Origin: a bacterium
GTDB lineage: Bacteria > Orphanbacterota > Orphanbacteria > Orphanbacterales > Orphanbacteraceae
Reading direction: 5' to 3'
Length of the DNA stretch: 64,000 nucleotides
Assembly: GCA_025782575.1 (NCBI GenBank)
Contig: JALGYY010000035.1
Coordinates: 310,001-374,000 of the forward strand
The notes under the pieces: generated by a model
Told to the model about the DNA's origin: nothing
The model's input: only the letters and a program-made list of their open reading frames with translations
The model's database searches: none
Part shown: in pieces, positions 53,740 through 63,075 of the stretch
How the letters are laid out: each line of letters starts with the position of its first letter
Numbering within the stretch: the first letter of the stretch is position 1
Translations under genes and position numbers: made by a program

Positions 53740-53934
53740 CTATTTACCGCGGCGCTTGCTCAGCGCGTGAAGCAGCGCGTCGATAATTTCGCCGCGCACT
53801 TCCGGCTGCTCATAGTAACCGCGTCGAATTTTGCGCTTGATCCGCAAAATTCGCCAGGCTGATTTCTTCTCTTTTTCTTCCTTCGACCTACTCCGGTGCT
53901 CTCCACTCGCTCGTGGCTTTTCTTGCTTTCCCAA
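53740..53934 (-). CDS. Small basic protein with FlgM-like C-terminal helices
   Basis: A 64-residue protein. The first 25 residues are a basic/Ser-rich region; the rest, RILRIKRKIRRGYYEQPEV and GEIIDALLHALSK, resembles the C-terminal sigma-28-binding helices of FlgM (conserved I-x-x-G-x-Y and terminal hydrophobic helix). In the fliA neighbourhood an anti-sigma-28 role is attractive, but homology is only by eye and the family is short and diverse. TTG at 53934 is the only usable start. Confidence 0.45.
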   Translation of the reverse strand: MGKQEKPRASGEHRSRSKEEKEKKSAWRILRIKRKIRRGYYEQPEVRGEIIDALLHALSKRRGK

Positions 53935-54065
53935 TTTCCCTGACCCCTTTATGCCGTGTCATGATGCTGTTGTCGGGCTACTCAGGGAGAGGATATAGTC
54001 CCACGCAGGCGGGCCTGTTCCTCTCATCATAAGGATCGACAGGTTCCCGGCAGGTCTTGAGGAGG

Positions 54066-54521
54066 TCAGTCTTCAGCGATGCAGCGTTCCACGAGGTCGG
54101 TGAGGTGCTTTTCCAGCTTCGGATTCCGGGGATCCCGGTCTAGGGCGAGACTGTAGGCGTCTGCCGCGCACCAGGGAAGCCCCTGGGCTAGAAGACAATC
54201 CCCCATGCGAGCAAACCCGCGAGCGCTCTCAGGCCGGAGCGATTCGTAGTGCTGGTAGAATCGCATCGCCTCTTCATAGCATCTCATCGCGAGATAGAGG
54301 TCACCCGTTCGGAGAAGAACGCCCGGCTGGGCCGGATCGGCTTCCAGACTGGACAGGAAGAATTCGAGCGCCTCTTCGGTCTTACCCTGAAGGGCCACAC
54401 ACCGTCCGAGCTGGGCGAGGAGATCCGAACTCTCCGGATTCTTTTCGAGAGCCCGCCTGAGGAGTTGTTCCGTCTGGCGATAGGCGTCGATCATTCCGTT
54501 CGATGCAAAACTCCCACTCAT
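54066..54521 (-). CDS. TPR protein downstream of csrA
   Basis: A 151-residue protein with about three TPR units (residues about 14-125, for example LLAQLGRCVALQGKTEEALEF and SARGFARMGDCLLAQGLPW). No signal peptide is seen, so it is cytoplasmic. It overlaps the csrA stop by 4 bases, so fliW-csrA-TPR is one operon. Its partner is unknown. Confidence 0.8.
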   Translation of the reverse strand: MSGSFASNGMIDAYRQTEQLLRRALEKNPESSDLLAQLGRCVALQGKTEEALEFFLSSLEADPAQPGVLLRTGDLYLAMRCYEEAMRFYQHYESLRPESARGFARMGDCLLAQGLPWCAADAYSLALDRDPRNPKLEKHLTDLVERCIAED

Positions 54522-54769
54522 GATTCCTCTCCTCCCATGAGCTGACAGAGATCGCCGACCGTGGGTATTCGGGATAGGGCTGACTTTTTATTCTGCGCGG
54601 CAATGGCGTCCACTGTTTCCCGCCCCGCGACAGGCAGAACACCAGGCGCCCGACATTCAAGGGTCACATGGTCGCCGTCAACTGAGTGGATCTTCACTTC
54701 AATCGCGGTACCGATGAGAAAGCTGTCTCCCAGGACACGAACGATCCTGGTCGTCTTTCCAGCACTCAT
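54518..54769 (-). CDS. csrA: CsrA-like RNA-binding regulator with C-terminal extension
   Basis: An 83-residue protein. Residues about 8-52 align with CsrA strands: IVRVLGDSFLIGTAIEVKIHSV, DGDHVTLECRAP, and VAGRETVDAI at the R44 position (a GRE core instead of VHREEI). Residues 58-83 extend beyond the usual 60-65 residues. CsrA represses flagellin translation and is antagonised by FliW; the adjacent fliW supports the call. The N-terminus has six extra residues. Confidence 0.75.
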   Translation of the reverse strand: MSAGKTTRIVRVLGDSFLIGTAIEVKIHSVDGDHVTLECRAPGVLPVAGRETVDAIAAQNKKSALSRIPTVGDLCQLMGGEES

Positions 54770-55200
54770 AGCAGCATCTCCGCTTTCTCACGCTCCAACT
54801 CATCGTGGAGGAGGGCGGCAACCGGGAGGTTTTCATCGGAAAGAAGGACCTGAGTGGCGACACCGCTCGTTCGGCTGATCAGAATCGGCGCGCGTAGATT
54901 AACGCTCATCTCCATCGCACCTTCAGGCACTGTCAGCAGGGAATAAACTTCCAGGTCGCTCCGCACATCGACCTCGAGTTCTTCCAGCAGCTCCGGCGGG
55001 AACTCGATCTCATAGTCTGATCGAATGACAAGAGGATCGATGAGCGGAAACCTCATGGACGGACGATCATCACTTTGGATCAGGGAAAACGGACTCCCAT
55101 CCTCCCCCCGCCAGAGTGTGAAACGCCTAAGGTCCTGTAGCCCGATCAGGCCGCGAGGGAACCAGATTTCGTAGGATCTTTCCCAGTTTTCCTGCGTCAT
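54766..55200 (-). CDS. fliW: Flagellar assembly factor FliW
   Basis: A protein of about 144 residues. The FliW signature is clear: IWFPRGLIGLQDLRRFTLW, SPFSLIQSDDRPSMRFPLIDP, then TVPEGAMEMSVNLRAPI. FliW binds CsrA and releases its block on flagellin translation. The frame extends upstream to 55245, but ATG at 55200 has GGAGGA before it. Its stop overlaps the csrA start. A sigma-54 motif sits just upstream. Confidence 0.9.
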   Translation of the reverse strand: MTQENWERSYEIWFPRGLIGLQDLRRFTLWRGEDGSPFSLIQSDDRPSMRFPLIDPLVIRSDYEIEFPPELLEELEVDVRSDLEVYSLLTVPEGAMEMSVNLRAPILISRTSGVATQVLLSDENLPVAALLHDELEREKAEMLL

Positions 55201-55228
55201 GGAGTCCTCCTTCATGAGGACGTGTATG

Positions 55229-55245
55229 AGCAGGCGTCGTGCCAA
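55229..55245 (-). promoter_or_regulatory. Sigma-54 promoter of the fliW-csrA operon (strong motif)
   Basis: Minus-strand TTGGCACG, an exact -24 match, with N4 and CTGC as the -12 element; spacing GG-N10-GC is exact. The predicted start is about 18 bases before the fliW ATG. Confidence 0.65.
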
Positions 55246-55545
55246 GGGAACGCGGGACAGGCAATCGTAACGCTAACGCCTTATCGCGACGGCAGTTCGA
55301 TCACGTGGCCTCCGGTGTGATTACACCCGGAAGACTCATGGGAGAGCGGCCGAAACCTGGCCACCCTGATAGATTTCTGCCAGTCAGTGCGGATATCTTT
55401 TGGTCGGCTCGGTTATCTTCCCGGTGGGTTAGCTCGGACTTCTCACCAGCACTCTGCTGTGGCCTCGAATAGCGGGCTGCGACAAATCCTGGTGAGAAAT
55501 CCGGGTTAGACAGGCAGGTACAGAGGGCCGCTCTGGGAAAACAAA
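55246..55545. other. Intergenic stretch with no supported gene
   Basis: No coding frame with a ribosome site is visible on either strand, and no riboswitch pattern is recognised. Confidence 0.5.
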
Positions 55546-55597
55546 AGGGCGCGGATCGTCCGCTCGATCCTGTGACCGAACAACGACTCCGCGCCCT
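55546..55597 (-). terminator. Terminator of the second sigma factor gene
   Basis: Minus-strand 10-bp stem AGGGCGCGGA/TCCGCGCCCT with a long loop containing its own GGATCG/CGATCC helix, followed by TTTTGTTTT. It lies about 40 bases past the stop. Confidence 0.7.
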
Positions 55598-55634
55598 CGA
55601 TTATATCAACTGACTCTCTCCCTTCGGATGAGAA

Positions 55635-56492
55635 TCAGGAAAGATAGCTGTGAAGCGACCGTCCCTGCCTGGACTGGCGGATGCGGCCGATCGCCTGTTC
55701 TTTGATCTGCCTCACCCTCTCCCGCGACAGATTCATCCGACGACCGATCTGCTCGAGGGTTTCGCTTTCCTCCCGAAATCCGAAGTACGACCGCAGAACG
55801 TCCGCCTCCCTCCCCGAAAGGGCACCGATCGCCGTCTGCACGTCTTCCTGCATCCTCCCCTCGATCAAGTCATAGTCCGGTGACGGGGAGCAGGTATCCT
55901 CGATGTATTCCTTGAGCGAGTTCTCTCCCCCACCCTCGGGAACATCGAGTGATTTGCAGATGGATGACAAATTGAGAGTCTCACGAATTTCCGACTCGGA
56001 AAGAGCGACCGCGTCGGCGACCTCTCTTGAAGACGGTTCACGGCCGAACACCTGGCGGAGCCTCTCGGTCTCCCTCAGAATCTTCTGAACCGTACCCGTT
56101 CTGCTGACCGGAAGACGGATCAGGCGGGCCTTCTCCGCGAGAGCCTTCAGGATCGACTGCCGGATCCACCAGACCGCGTAGGAGATGAATCGATTCCCCC
56201 TGGTTTCATCGAATCGCCTTGCCGCCTCGATGAGACCCAGGTTCCCCTCATCAATGAGGTCAGCCAGAGAAAGGCCCTGGCTTCGATAACGCTTGGCCAC
56301 AGACACGACGAATCGCAGATTGGCCCTGATCAAGTGATCTCTGGATGCCTCGCAACCGTCTCGCATCGCGGTAGCGAGGTTGACCTCTTCCTCTCTCGTC
56401 AGAAGATTCACCTTCGCGATTTCACGAAAGTATAACTGGAGCGATTGCTCGTCTTCGCTTTCGAAGCGCCGCTTGTGAGTATATCCCTTCAC
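55635..56492 (-). CDS. RpoD/SigA-family sigma factor, second copy (285 residues)
   Basis: Short primary-type sigma factor without region 1.1: SLQLYFREIAKVNLLTREEEV, NLRFVVSVAKRYRSQGLSLADLIDEGNLGLIEAARRFDE, region 2.4 FISYAVWWIRQSILKALAEKARLIRLP, and region 4.2 LSRERVRQIKEQAIGRIRQ. The length and sequence resemble the 285-290 residue RpoD of Bacteroidetes. With the 356-residue factor at 31.3 kb the genome has at least two group 1/2 sigma factors plus FliA and the sigma-54 machinery implied by the activators. Confidence 0.93.
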   Translation of the reverse strand: MKGYTHKRRFESEDEQSLQLYFREIAKVNLLTREEEVNLATAMRDGCEASRDHLIRANLRFVVSVAKRYRSQGLSLADLIDEGNLGLIEAARRFDETRGNRFISYAVWWIRQSILKALAEKARLIRLPVSRTGTVQKILRETERLRQVFGREPSSREVADAVALSESEIRETLNLSSICKSLDVPEGGGENSLKEYIEDTCSPSPDYDLIEGRMQEDVQTAIGALSGREADVLRSYFGFREESETLEQIGRRMNLSRERVRQIKEQAIGRIRQSRQGRSLHSYLS

Positions 56493-56751
56493 AGTCGATG
56501 CTCCTTTCTGGTCGGTTGCTTGGAAACTGCAATACCCACCCTGATGAAGTTTCTACCCGAATACCCAACCTTAGGATGTATCAAGTAACATGCCAAAAAC
56601 ATGAATAATTGGTCAAGTTCTCTATTGAATTAAAAGACAAGAACTTACGGCTGGATTCTAAGTAGATGCACGAGCGAGACTGCCAACCGGATCGGCTAAA
56701 AGCTGCCCTTCCTGTCAGTTAAATATGCAAGAATGACAGGAATCGTCGCAA

Positions 56752-57135
56752 TTATTGGACAATGTCTCCCGCGGTCTGCCTGCTGCATGATTCGATGTAT
56801 TGAGCCAGGATTTCCTTGCTCTCCTCCGCCATGGGAAGAAAGGCGCAACCGATCTGATAAGACTCGCACCCGGGGATCTCGGCTTCCGGATCACTCCAGA
56901 CGACGATCATCTCGGCTTCCAGGATGCCTTCCTTATCGCCCGGCATCGGGAGAATCAGGGTGGCCTGTAGTTTAGTCATCAGCTGCACGTGGCGGGGTAC
57001 CTCGCAGTAGATCCCCCCCATGCTGATATTCATCCCGGAGAGGGAGACTCGACCACCGGTCATCTCCCCTTCCAGGCGGATGTCGAAACTGCTATCGATC
57101 CGTCCGTGCTTTCTCCGATTCTCGTGCTTCCCCAT
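56752..57135 (-). CDS. Stand-alone PilZ-domain protein
   Basis: A 127-residue PilZ protein: HENRRKHGRIDSSFDIRLEGE carries the RxxxR switch, and the second motif NISMGGIYCE matches (D/N)xSxxG. It should bind c-di-GMP and act through an unknown partner. It is cytoplasmic, and 12 bases separate it from the upstream dehydrogenase, so the two may be co-transcribed. Confidence 0.9.
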   Translation of the reverse strand: MGKHENRRKHGRIDSSFDIRLEGEMTGGRVSLSGMNISMGGIYCEVPRHVQLMTKLQATLILPMPGDKEGILEAEMIVVWSDPEAEIPGCESYQIGCAFLPMAEESKEILAQYIESCSRQTAGDIVQ

Positions 57136-57147
57136 CGTTCCCTCCTC

Positions 57148-58080
57148 TTACTCCCTCCCGGAAGCAGGCTGCCAGTTCTCTATTATTTTTCGAACGATAT
57201 CCGTCCCTACCCTTTCCTGGCTCTCTCTCGTACTTGCCCCGATATGAGGGGTCATAATCACTCCGGGGGCGCGCCGAAGCGCCGACTCCCCGAGCGGTTC
57301 TTCCGCGAAGACGTCGAAAGCCGCCCCGGCAAGATGGCCCGATTCCAGAGCCCGGGCTACGGCAGCCTCGTCAACGATTCCGCCTCGCGCACAATCGACC
57401 AGATAGGAGCCGACCTTCATGCGCTGGAGCTCGCCGGCGCCGATGAGTCCCCTCGTCCCAGCCAGTAACGGCACATGAACCGTAAGCATGTCACAGGACT
57501 CGAGCAGTTTCCCGAACTCGACTTTCCGGCACTGATTCTCCAGCCCTTTGCCCGGCTTCACCGGGTAGGCGTCATGCCAGATGACATCCATTCCGAGCGC
57601 GAGCGCCCGTTCCGCTACCAGACGACCGATGCTACCGAATCCGAGTATACCCAGAGTCTTACCGAAGACTTCGCCACCTGTCAGATTCTTTTTTTCCCAG
57701 AGCTCTTCTTTCATCGTACGGTCCGCCTCAGGGAGACGGCGGGCGAGCGCAAGCAAGAAGAGAATCACAAGTTCCGCAACCGCAATGGCGCTCGCTCCCG
57801 GCGTATTGACTACCTGGATACCGCGACTCTTCGCTGCCTCCAGGTCAATGCTGTCCAGGCCGACGCCGCCGCGGCCGATGATGCGAAGCCGACTGGCTGC
57901 TTCGATCCGATCCGCCGTCATCTTCGTCCGGCTTCTGACCAGGATCGCATCGATCCGCGGAAGATGATCGAACAGCTCTGACTCGTTCCAGCTCGTCCCG
58001 TCCAGCGCGGTCCACCCCGCATGCTCGAATGCATCGAACACGGACTGGGGGAACCCGTCGGCGATTGCTACGATCGGCAC
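57148..58080 (-). CDS. D-2-hydroxyacid dehydrogenase, 3-phosphoglycerate dehydrogenase-like
   Basis: A 310-residue NAD-dependent enzyme: IIGRGGVGLDSIDLEAA, ILGFGSIGRLVAERALALGMDVIWHDAYP (Rossmann motif), catalytic Arg and Glu regions in DCARGGIVDEAAVARAL and the His in PHIGAST. There is no C-terminal ACT domain, so it is the short type I form of SerA or a related hydroxypyruvate/2-hydroxyacid reductase. The start is GTG at 58080. Confidence 0.85.
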   Translation of the reverse strand: MPIVAIADGFPQSVFDAFEHAGWTALDGTSWNESELFDHLPRIDAILVRSRTKMTADRIEAASRLRIIGRGGVGLDSIDLEAAKSRGIQVVNTPGASAIAVAELVILFLLALARRLPEADRTMKEELWEKKNLTGGEVFGKTLGILGFGSIGRLVAERALALGMDVIWHDAYPVKPGKGLENQCRKVEFGKLLESCDMLTVHVPLLAGTRGLIGAGELQRMKVGSYLVDCARGGIVDEAAVARALESGHLAGAAFDVFAEEPLGESALRRAPGVIMTPHIGASTRESQERVGTDIVRKIIENWQPASGRE

Positions 58081-58119
58081 GGCGATGCTTCCCTTCCCCT
58101 GTCCGATCCCGCCCGGTGA

Positions 58120-59637
58120 TTACTCATCGGTTTTCCCGAACATCTCTTCCTGTACCGGTCGATCACAGCTCTCTTCGCTCATGTCCTTACCGTCGAACGT
58201 GAGAATGACGCACTTTCCATCTCTCAAAGTACGGAGACGCACCGGCCTTCTCCAGAATCGATGGACACTTCGAAGCGTCGCGCCCGCGTGTCCGGCATGG
58301 AGATCCAATCCTTCATGCCGATGGGCGAGCAGCAGTTCACCACGATTGTCGAAGTTCGCGTCTTCAACGAAGATGAACGGCCTTCCCATGTTGGTCAGCG
58401 AGAAGAGGAGCTGCTTCTTGACCGCCTCAAAATCCCTGGATTGGATCTCGTGCTGGCCCTTCTTTTCGTCAAAGGCAAAAACGAAAAGCTTGTGCTCCCG
58501 GCAGAACTCCTCGGTCAAAAACGTATCGATAAACGTAACGTCGTTATGAATCTTTCGTACTTCAAATATTTTCTCGAGGCCGAGACCGAGATCGCGATTC
58601 CATTCACGTTTCTCAGTCAGGTTGTCGCAAGCCTCATACTCCTGCCCGAACCGGCCTCGATTCCACCGATACTCGATGTCCCGAAACAGGTCAAGACCCA
58701 TCTTATAAGGGTTCAGACGCCCCGGCTGGGTTGCCACAGTCCCCGAATGGTGGTCGGCGTAGTCGATCAACTCCGAATCCTCAAGGCAATACTCGGTCAT
58801 GATTTTGGAATGCCAGAACGTAGCCCACCCTTCATTCATGATCTTGGTCTGCCCCTGAGGAGCGAAGTAGTAACTCTCCTCACGAATCATCGAGAGGATG
58901 TCCTGCTCCCAATCGCGCAGGGGTGCGTACTGGATCAGGAAGAGGAGAATATCGCGAACCGGTTCGGCGGGAATTCTGCCGTTGCTTTGTTCCTTCTCCT
59001 TTTTCAGTCTCTCCCTCTGGGAGGCGAGAAACTCTTCGGGATTGATGAACGGGTCCATATAGTCTTTGGCTGCCAGCCGGGGAGGCTCGATCCCGTCAGC
59101 AGTTGTCTCGTCTGCTGTAATTGCCCGGTTCGGGAAAAACGCGGAGTGAGGATCAATCAGATCCTCGATGGAATGACAGGCATCGAGAAACGCCTCGACT
59201 TCATCCTGGCCGTTCTGATCGGAGTACCGCTGCACACGTGTACTGTGATTGGCCATCTCATCGAGCATGCGACGGTTGGTCTTTGAGAACCAATAGTTAT
59301 TCTTGAAGAAGTCGCTGTGCCCATACACGTGAGCCATGACCATCTTCTGATCGAGGGTGTTGTTGACGTCGAGCAGGTAGGCGTAACAGGGATCGTTGTT
59401 GATTACGAGTTCGTAGATCTTCTGGAGCCCGTAGCGGTACCCCTTCGACATCTGCTCGTATTCCATTCCGTATCGCCAGTGAGGATAGCGGGAGGGAAAG
59501 CCGCCGAAACTCGCAATCTCGTTCATCAACTCATAGTCGACCATCTCGAAGACAGTGTCGAAAAAGTCGAGTCCCACTGATCGGGCAACCGCCTCTACGT
59601 GTTCCCGGATACGGACAAGTTCCGCCGGAAGGCTCAT
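58120..59637 (-). CDS. SpoVR-family protein (YcgB homologue)
   Basis: A 505-residue SpoVR protein, the usual length. It contains the conserved block MNEGWATFWHSKIM, preceded by YYFAPQGQTKI, and HYEQMSKGYR-like residues near the N-terminus. The molecular function is unsettled; it is tied to spore coat formation in Bacillus and to PrkA in E. coli. Here it follows the yeaH-like gene with 27 bases between, completing a prkA-yeaH-spoVR operon. Confidence 0.95.
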   Translation of the reverse strand: MSLPAELVRIREHVEAVARSVGLDFFDTVFEMVDYELMNEIASFGGFPSRYPHWRYGMEYEQMSKGYRYGLQKIYELVINNDPCYAYLLDVNNTLDQKMVMAHVYGHSDFFKNNYWFSKTNRRMLDEMANHSTRVQRYSDQNGQDEVEAFLDACHSIEDLIDPHSAFFPNRAITADETTADGIEPPRLAAKDYMDPFINPEEFLASQRERLKKEKEQSNGRIPAEPVRDILLFLIQYAPLRDWEQDILSMIREESYYFAPQGQTKIMNEGWATFWHSKIMTEYCLEDSELIDYADHHSGTVATQPGRLNPYKMGLDLFRDIEYRWNRGRFGQEYEACDNLTEKREWNRDLGLGLEKIFEVRKIHNDVTFIDTFLTEEFCREHKLFVFAFDEKKGQHEIQSRDFEAVKKQLLFSLTNMGRPFIFVEDANFDNRGELLLAHRHEGLDLHAGHAGATLRSVHRFWRRPVRLRTLRDGKCVILTFDGKDMSEESCDRPVQEEMFGKTDE

Positions 59638-59664
59638 CGATATTCTCCCTCGGCTTCTCGTCGG

Positions 59665-60744
59665 CTAGCGACCGCTTTTGAGAAATTCCTTGATGGATTG
59701 ATAGATCTCCTCTTTCGACGAGATCTCGGACAAAACGAGTTTCGGTTCTTCTTCAACCTTCTCCCTCAGGTCCTTCACGAACTGACCTGTACCGTAGAGG
59801 CTCTTCACCTGGCCGTAGGAAAATTGATTAGCCGCGGGAATCAGCTTCTTCTTCAGAAGATCGATGGCGAGATCCGTGTCGCCCCCACCCCAGTTGTCAC
59901 CATCGGAAAAGTGAAACGGGTAGATATTCCACTCCGAGACGGGATAATCCCGCTTGATCATGGCTTGACACAGCTCATAGGCGGACGAGATCTTGGTTCC
60001 ACCACTTTCTCTCGTGTGATAGAAAGTCTCACGGTCCACCTCGCGCGCCACGGCATCGTGAATGATGTAACGGGTCTCGATGTTCTTGTATTGCGATCGG
60101 AGCCACGTATCGATCCAGAACGACTCGAGCCGCACGATTTCTTTCTGTTCGTCCCCCATCGACCCTGACACATCCATCATGTAGATGACGGCGGCATTCG
60201 ACTCGGGTTCCTCGACCGTCTTCCACGATCGATAACGACGGTCCTCGCGAATCGGCACGATGACCGGATTGTCTTTATCGTAAGAGCCCGACGCGATCTG
60301 ACGCTTGAGAGCCGCTGCATAAGTTCGCTTAAACTGTCTCAGTGATTCGGGGCCGGTCTTGCGGATCGAAGTGTACCTGTCCCTGACATTCTCGATCTCC
60401 ATCTTGCCCCGGGGTTCGATATTGGGAAGCTCGAGTTCCTCCCCCATGATCTTGGCGAGTTCATCGAGTGAAACCTCCACTTCGAGTATGTGCTGACCCT
60501 CGGCATCTCCGGCCTCCGGCGTCACGGCCTCGCCCTCTTCCCCATCTCCCTGGCCGACCCCCCCGGATCCATTGTCACCGAAGTGGAATCGAGGTATTTC
60601 AATCTGCGGAATCGGAATGGAAACGAACTTCTTGCCTTGGCGGCCGATCAGTTCGCCCTTGGTGATATATTGCTTGAGGTGCTTCTTGATACTTCCACGC
60701 ACGATCTTCTTGAATCGCGTGTGGTCACGTCGAATTCTCAGCAC
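59665..60744 (-). CDS. DUF444 (YeaH) von Willebrand-like protein
   Basis: A 359-residue protein. The N-terminus is rich in basic and Gly residues. A vWA-like MIDAS motif MMDVSGSMG (D-x-S-x-S) starts the conserved C-terminal half, followed by [12 protein letters not shown] and a [11 protein letters not shown] segment. YeaH is phosphorylated and acts with the PrkA kinase in stress responses in E. coli. The start is GTG at 60744. Confidence 0.94.
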   Translation of the reverse strand: MLRIRRDHTRFKKIVRGSIKKHLKQYITKGELIGRQGKKFVSIPIPQIEIPRFHFGDNGSGGVGQGDGEEGEAVTPEAGDAEGQHILEVEVSLDELAKIMGEELELPNIEPRGKMEIENVRDRYTSIRKTGPESLRQFKRTYAAALKRQIASGSYDKDNPVIVPIREDRRYRSWKTVEEPESNAAVIYMMDVSGSMGDEQKEIVRLESFWIDTWLRSQYKNIETRYIIHDAVAREVDRETFYHTRESGGTKISSAYELCQAMIKRDYPVSEWNIYPFHFSDGDNWGGGDTDLAIDLLKKKLIPAANQFSYGQVKSLYGTGQFVKDLREKVEEEPKLVLSEISSKEEIYQSIKEFLKSGR

Positions 60745-60782
60745 GCCACTCGCCCCCCTCGATCAAACGAAGCGCGCATCGA

Positions 60783-62819
60783 TCAGCTGCTCTCCTTGAT
60801 GTCACCTCTCGCGAAGATGGAGGCCACGAAATTGAGCACGTCCGTTGCGCTTGCGTCGTTGTATCCGAAATTCTCGATGAGCCGACCCTTGACCACATCA
60901 ATTTTCTCCTGGGCTTCCTGATCGACCACACTCGATACCAGGCTCGTCAGCTTGATCGTGTCTTTCTGGTCCTCGAAGAGCTTCAGCTCGAGCGCTTTCT
61001 GGAGGCGGGGATTGGCTCGGTAGTCGAACCGTTTCCCATCTACCGCCAGGGCACCGATATAGTTCATGATCTCACGGCGAAAGTCGTCTTTCCGGCTCTC
61101 GGGAATATCGATCTTTTCCTCAATCGAACGCATCAGGCGCTCATCCGGCTCTTCACTCTGGCCCGTGTACTTGTTGCGGACCTTTTCTTTCTGCGTGTAC
61201 GCTTTTACATTGTCGATGTAGTTGGCACAGAGCTTCATGATCGAGTCCTCGTCCGCCGAAATTGCCCTCTGCACCTCATTCTTAACAATGTCTTCGTATT
61301 CTTCCCTCGCCACAGAAAGGAGCTCGGTGAAGCGTTTTCGCTGTTCCTCCGAACTGATCAATGTGTGATGGCGGAGTCCGCTCGCAAGCTCATTCAGAAC
61401 CATGAACGGGTTCAGATAGTCCTCATCCAGGTCGCTCACCAGGGCGTTCGAGATCTTGTCCTGTATATAGCGCGGCGAGATTCCCTCCATTCCCTCGTGC
61501 ACGACTTCCTTCCGCAGCTCTTTAACGTTCTCTTCCGTAAAGCCAGGGAGCGACTTGCCGTCGTACAGCTTCAGTTTCTGTATGAGGGAAAGCTGCCCCT
61601 TCTTAGGATCTTCGAGCCGCGTCAACACGGCCCACATCGCCGCGATTTCGATCGTGTGCGGTGCAATATGTTTCGCGATCTTCTTCTCGTTATAGTCCTT
61701 GTTGTAGATTCGAATTTCATCGCGAAGCTTGGTAATATAGGGGATATCGATTTTCACAGTCCTGTCACGAAGAGCCTCCATGTACTCGTTCTTCTGAAGT
61801 TTCTTGAACTCGGGCTCGTTCGTGTGGCCGATGATCACCTCGTCAATATCGGTCTGTGGGAATTTCTTCGGCTTGATCTTGTGTTCCTGGGAGGCTCCGA
61901 GCAGATCGTACAGGAATGCGACATCGAGTTTCAAAACCTCGACGAACTCGACAATACCCCGGTTCGCAACGTTGAACTCGCCGTCGAAATTGAATGCCCG
62001 CGGGTCGGAATCGGATCCGTATTCCGCGATCTTCCTGTAATTGATATCCCCGGTGAGCTCCGTGGAATCCTGGTTTTTTTCGTCCTTTGGTTGGAACGTG
62101 CCGATGCCGACTCTGTCTTTTTCGGAAATCAGGAGACGCTTGACGACGATGTGATCGAGTACCCGGGACCAGTCACCTTTGTACTCATCCAAGTATCGGG
62201 CGTACTGAAAGCGGCAGAAAGGATTCAAATCCCCGGCGATCACAATAGGATAGGGGACCCGCTCTGCGAGCTCTTCGATCAGCCCCGCCCGAGCCTCATC
62301 AGGCAGAAGACGGATGGGATCTTCATGCATGGGGGACCATTCGATCTGGCCGGTTTCGGGGTCCTTCCAGCCATATGTATACAGAGCCCCCTCAGGTATT
62401 CGTGAATAGGCTTCCAGTCCATGCTTCAGCAAGCGGACAATTGTCGACTTCGAACTACCCACCGGCCCGTGAAGGAGAAGAATTCGCTTCTCAGGCCCAT
62501 AGCCGAGCGCGGCCGCTTTAAATATCTTAATGAGCTTCATGAGGGGGAGATCGAGCCCGAAGACAGCGTCAGCCCCACGGTTCATGGGATCACTGAAGAA
62601 ATTATAGTGGATGATATTCTTTTTGCTGTCCTGGTACTCCTTGGTTCCGTAGGAGAGCACCATGTCATAGACACGTTGATAGGCAGTGCGGAGAACGCTC
62701 GGATTGTCATAGACAATGTTCAGATAATCTACGAAGTTTCCGGTCCAGTTGAGTTGCTCGTACCGATCAACACTCTGGGCCGCTCGAGCCTTCTGAATTA
62801 AATCCTGGCCTCTGGACAT
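60783..62819 (-). CDS. prkA: PrkA serine protein kinase (YeaG)
   Basis: A 678-residue AAA+-linked Ser kinase. It has the Walker [17 protein letters not shown], Walker B-like stretches, and the PrkA C-terminal kinase domain. The N-terminus is typical of YeaG. It is the first gene of the prkA-yeaH-spoVR operon. The ATG at 62819 follows CAGGAGGGGCAATATACT. Known YeaG responds to nutrient stress in Enterobacteria. Confidence 0.95.
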   Translation of the reverse strand: MSRGQDLIQKARAAQSVDRYEQLNWTGNFVDYLNIVYDNPSVLRTAYQRVYDMVLSYGTKEYQDSKKNIIHYNFFSDPMNRGADAVFGLDLPLMKLIKIFKAAALGYGPEKRILLLHGPVGSSKSTIVRLLKHGLEAYSRIPEGALYTYGWKDPETGQIEWSPMHEDPIRLLPDEARAGLIEELAERVPYPIVIAGDLNPFCRFQYARYLDEYKGDWSRVLDHIVVKRLLISEKDRVGIGTFQPKDEKNQDSTELTGDINYRKIAEYGSDSDPRAFNFDGEFNVANRGIVEFVEVLKLDVAFLYDLLGASQEHKIKPKKFPQTDIDEVIIGHTNEPEFKKLQKNEYMEALRDRTVKIDIPYITKLRDEIRIYNKDYNEKKIAKHIAPHTIEIAAMWAVLTRLEDPKKGQLSLIQKLKLYDGKSLPGFTEENVKELRKEVVHEGMEGISPRYIQDKISNALVSDLDEDYLNPFMVLNELASGLRHHTLISSEEQRKRFTELLSVAREEYEDIVKNEVQRAISADEDSIMKLCANYIDNVKAYTQKEKVRNKYTGQSEEPDERLMRSIEEKIDIPESRKDDFRREIMNYIGALAVDGKRFDYRANPRLQKALELKLFEDQKDTIKLTSLVSSVVDQEAQEKIDVVKGRLIENFGYNDASATDVLNFVASIFARGDIKESS

Positions 62820-63012
62820 AGTATATTGCCCCTCCTGACATGCGAGACGTTGGAGACTACTCTACTCCATTTGTATCCGCCTATCGGCGTTTCGCGCACA
62901 ATTCTTTAACATTCCGCTACATTTCACTGTTTCTTATCCTCCATTCCTCCCTTTCACCCCCATCCAGTGATCCCGGTTCGGGTTAACCGAATAGATGCTT
63001 CGATTGCAGCCT

Positions 63013-63048
63013 AAAAAAAAGGGGTGAAGCCTCATGGCTCCACCCCTT
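63013..63048 (-). terminator. Rho-independent terminator of the Cys-rich gene
   Basis: Minus-strand 13-bp stem starting AAGGGGTGGAGCC with a 4-base loop and one G-T wobble, followed by a run of T. Confidence 0.85.
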
Positions 63049-63075
63049 GAATCTAAAACTTGAAGTATACGCAGA

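Noticed and set aside
58261-59286. 341-residue plus-strand frame opposite spoVR
   Set aside because: Antisense shadow.
61365-62405. 346-residue plus-strand frame opposite prkA
   Set aside because: Antisense shadow of a conserved gene.
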